Shown: positions 61,031-64,000 of the stretch, piece by piece
Layout: each line of letters starts with the position of its first letter
How positions within the stretch are numbered: the stretch's first letter is position 1
Origin: Cymbidium sinense
Lineage: Eukaryota > Streptophyta > Magnoliopsida > Asparagales > Orchidaceae
Length of the DNA stretch: 64,000 nucleotides
Direction: 5' to 3'
Assembly (NCBI GenBank): GCA_021442155.1
Contig: CM038222.1
Location: forward strand, 20,098,923 to 20,162,922
Made by a program: the position numbers and the translations under genes
The notes under the pieces: generated by a model
Databases searched by the model: none
What the model was told of the DNA's origin: nothing
What the model saw: only the letters and a program-made list of their open reading frames with translations

Positions 61031-62035
61031 TAAAAACCTTAAACCTTAAACTAAAATCTGAATCCTAAACCTAAAACCAAAACCCTAAACCATAAACCCT
61101 AAAACCCCAAAACCATAAACGATAAACCCTAAACCCTAAAATCCCAAACCTGAAACCCTAAACCCTAAAAACTAAACACTAAACCCTAAACCCTAAACCC
61201 AAAACCCTAAACTAAAGAAACCTAAACATTAAACCCTATAACCTTAAACCCTAAACCCTAACTAAAACCCTAAACCTTCTAAACTTTAACCTAAAACCCT
61301 CCCTAACCCTAAATCTTAAAACCTAAACCTAAACTAACCTAAACACTAACCTTAAACCCTAAACCTAAACCCTAAAGTATAAACCCTAAACCAATAGCTA
61401 AATAATAAACCCTAAACACTAAACCCTAAACCCTAAACCCAAACCCTAAATCATAAACCCTAAAACCTTAAACCCTAAACCATAAACCCTAAACCCTAAA
61501 CTAAATGAAAAAAAAAAAAAAACCTAAAAGTAAATTAAAATAAAAAGTAAAAATAAATGAAAATAAAATAAATAAAAACCTAAACTAAACTAAATAAAAT
61601 AAAATAAATCTAAGAATAAAAATTGACATAAAATAAAAACTAAACGTAAAATAAAAATATAATAAACCTAAAATAAAATAAAATAAAAACTAAATAAAAA
61701 CCTAAACCTAAAAAATAAACCTAAGAATAAAACATAAAAATAAATAAGATAAACCTAAACCTAAACCCTAAACTACAAAAAAAAACCTAAAATATAAATA
61801 AAATAAACCTAATCCTAAAATAAAATAAATTAAAATAAAATAAAATAACCATAACCTAAACCTAAAATATACTAAACCTAAACATAAACTAAATAAAATA
61901 AAATAAATTAAAATAAACCTAAGCTTAAACTAAAAAATAAAACCAAAATAAACCTAAAATAAAAACCTAAAACACAAACTTAAATAAATAAAATAAAAAT
62001 CTAAACCTAAACCTAAAAATAAAAAATAAAACCTA
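61031..62035 (+). repeat. Degenerate telomere-like array
   Basis: Near-canonical CCCTAAA to about 61510, then decayed CCTAAA/TAAAATAAA up to an abrupt junction with GRP copy I. Confidence 0.85.
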
Positions 62036-62255
62036 GGGATTTTGACGAGAACTAGAGAAACTGAATAAAGGCCGATCCGATCTACTGCTTATGGAATAGT
62101 GTCTTTATAATAGAGATAGTTCTAGTTATCTAGAGTTTTTTATTTGCTCTATGCTCATTTTTTATATCTATGTCAACGCCAGGTCTTAGAAAGCTTGGTG
62201 TGATGAAATCAAAAGAAGAAATGTTGATTCTGAATTTGTACTCTATTAAAAGAAA
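62036..62255 (+). pseudogene. GRP 3' fragment, copy I (tail and UTR only)
   Basis: Starts abruptly at gggattttgacgagaactag, equivalent to the last dozen codons of other copies, and keeps only the end (gagaaactgaataaag) and the UTR (ccgatccgatctactgctta, ttagaaagcttggtgtgatg, ttctgaatttgtactctatt, then an A-run). The 5' part was deleted or recombined away. Confidence 0.8.
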
Positions 62256-64000
62256 ACCCAAAAACCCTAAAACTTAAACTAAAACCTAAACTGCCAACAT
62301 AAAACTTAAATCCTAAATCCTAAACCCTAAACCCAAAAAACCCTAACCCTTAAATCCTAAACCCTAAAACCCTAAACCCTAAACCCTAAATCCTAAAACC
62401 TAAGCCCTAAACCCTAAAACTTAAACCCTAAACCATAAACCTTAAACCTTAAACCCTAAACCCATAACCCTAAACCCTAAATCCTAAATAAAAAATTAAA
62501 AATAAAATTAAAATAAAACCTAAACCCTAAAACCTAAAACTAACCCTAAACCCTAAACCCTAAAACTTATAACCTTAAACACTAAACCCTAAACCCTAAA
62601 CCCTAAACCCTAAGCCTTTAACCCTAAAAGCAAAATCATAAACCCTAAAAACCTAAAAGTATAAACCCAAACTAAATAAAACCTAAAAATGAAAATAAAT
62701 AAAAAAACTTAAACTTAAATAAAATAATAAAATAAACTAAAAAATAAAAAAAATAAAATAAAATAAAATAAATAAAAACCTAAACTAAACTAAAAAAATA
62801 AAATAAACATAAAAAATAAAAAACTTAAATAAAATCAAAATTAAACAAAAAATAAAAGTAAAATAAACCTAAAATAAAATAAAATAAAAACTAAATAAAA
62901 ACTAAAATAAAGAAAATAAACCTAAAAGTAAATAAAAAATAAAACCTAAACCTAAAATAAACAAAATAAAATAAACCTAAACCTAAACTATAAGAAACTA
63001 AACTAAAATAAATAAAACATAAACCTAAACCTAAAATAAACTAAACCTAAACCCTAAAATAAATAAAATTAAATTAATTAAAAATAAACCTAAACCAAAA
63101 CTAAAATAATAAAACCTAAAAATAAACCAAAATAGAAACATAAACCTAAACGTAAAAATATAAAATAAAAACATAAACTTAAACCTAAAAATAAAAAATA
63201 AAACCTAAACCTAAAAAATAAAATAAAAATAAAACTAAACTAAAAAAATAAACATAGACTAAAGCTAAACCTAAAAAATAAACAAAAATAGAAAACCTAA
63301 ACAAAAATAAATAATCCTAAAATAAATAAAATAAACTAAATAAAAATAAAAAGAACTAAATAAAAATAAAATAAATAAATAAAAAATAAACTAAATAAAA
63401 AAAAACCTAAACCAACAAATTTACTTAATTTCAAAAAAAACCTAAACTTTAAACCTTAAACCCTAAACACTAAACCCTAAACCTTAAAACTAATCCTAAA
63501 CCCTAAACCCTAAAACTAACCCTAAATCTTGAACCCTAAACCTATAACCCTAAACCTACAACCATAAACCCTAAACCCTAAAAACTCAAATATTCTAAAC
63601 CCTAAATCCTAAACCCTAAACCTTAAACCCTAAACCTAAACTTAACCCCAACCTTAAACCCTAACCCTAAACCCTAAAACCATAAACCCTATACCCTAAA
63701 CTAACCCTACACCATAAAAACCCTAAAGCCTAAAGCCTAAAGCCTAAAGCCTAAACCATAAACTAACCCTAAACCCTAAACCCTAACCCCTAAACTAACC
63801 CTAAACCCTAAGCTAACCCTAAACCTATACTAAACCCTAAAAACCCTAAACCCTAAAGGTTAAACACTAAACCCTAAAATATAAACCCTAAACACTAACA
63901 CTAAACCTTAAACCCTAAAACCATAAACCCTAAAACCTTAAACCTAAACCCTAAAAACCCAAACCTAAAAAAATAAAATAAAATCCTAAACCTAAACCTA
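62256..64000 (+). repeat. Degenerate telomere-like array to window end
   Basis: Near-canonical at about 62260-62660 and 63440-63960, decayed between. Boundary motif TTTACTTAATTT at 63420-63431. Continues past the window edge. Local variant clusters such as CCTAAAG four times in a row at about 63722-63750. Confidence 0.85.

Overview
The window looks like nuclear DNA of a flowering plant, in repeat-dominated heterochromatin built from telomere-like sequence. The evidence is the plant-type telomere motif (CCCTAAA/TTTAGGG) and its decayed derivatives across roughly two thirds of the window, plant L1-type LINEs (DUF4283/zinc-knuckle ORF1, then endonuclease, reverse transcriptase and RNase H), a captured 3' part of a plant RRM glycine-rich RNA-binding protein (GRP) gene, and a decayed plant peptide deformylase 1A gene. 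No intact protein-coding gene, rRNA, tRNA or CRISPR array was recognised. Every coding trace is a pseudogene or a dead retroelement.

Layout: 1-2.0 kb is AT-rich non-coding DNA. 2.0-10.7 kb is telomere-like array with GRP fragment A. 10.7-13.3 kb is LINE copy 1 (5' half). 13.3-17.6 kb is array with GRP fragment B. 17.6-23.75 kb is LINE copy 2, nearly full length. 23.75-24.8 kb is array. 24.8-28.6 kb is LINE copy 3, internally deleted. A 100-N assembly gap lies at 28610-28709. From 28.7 to 39.8 kb all orientations are reversed: LINE copy 4 (5' half), array with GRP fragments C, D and E, then LINE copy 6 (3' half). 39.8-45.7 kb is non-telomeric AT-rich DNA with a tandem repeat of about 248 bp and the peptide deformylase pseudogene. 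45.7-52.1 kb is array with GRP F and G. 52.1-56.2 kb is LINE copy 5, 5'-truncated. 56.2-64 kb is array with GRP H and I.

The parts are not placed at random. All six LINE copies and all nine GRP fragments have their sense strand on the C-rich (CCCTAAA) strand, including inside the inverted block. A short non-telomeric motif (consensus TTTACTTAATTT) recurs where decayed A/T-rich array switches to near-canonical CCCTAAA, and a second conserved leader precedes each GRP fragment. The array therefore behaves as a higher-order repeat: boundary motif, canonical telomeric block, GRP 3' exon plus UTR and short A-run, canonical block, decayed block. It has spread by segmental duplication, with LINEs inserted in or carried along. 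This is the closest thing to an undescribed system here. It may be a composite telomere-like satellite fed by retrotransposition in a fixed orientation, but nothing visible shows that it is functional today. Part of the apparent decay (C-run shortening, frameshifts) could also be uncorrected long-read error.
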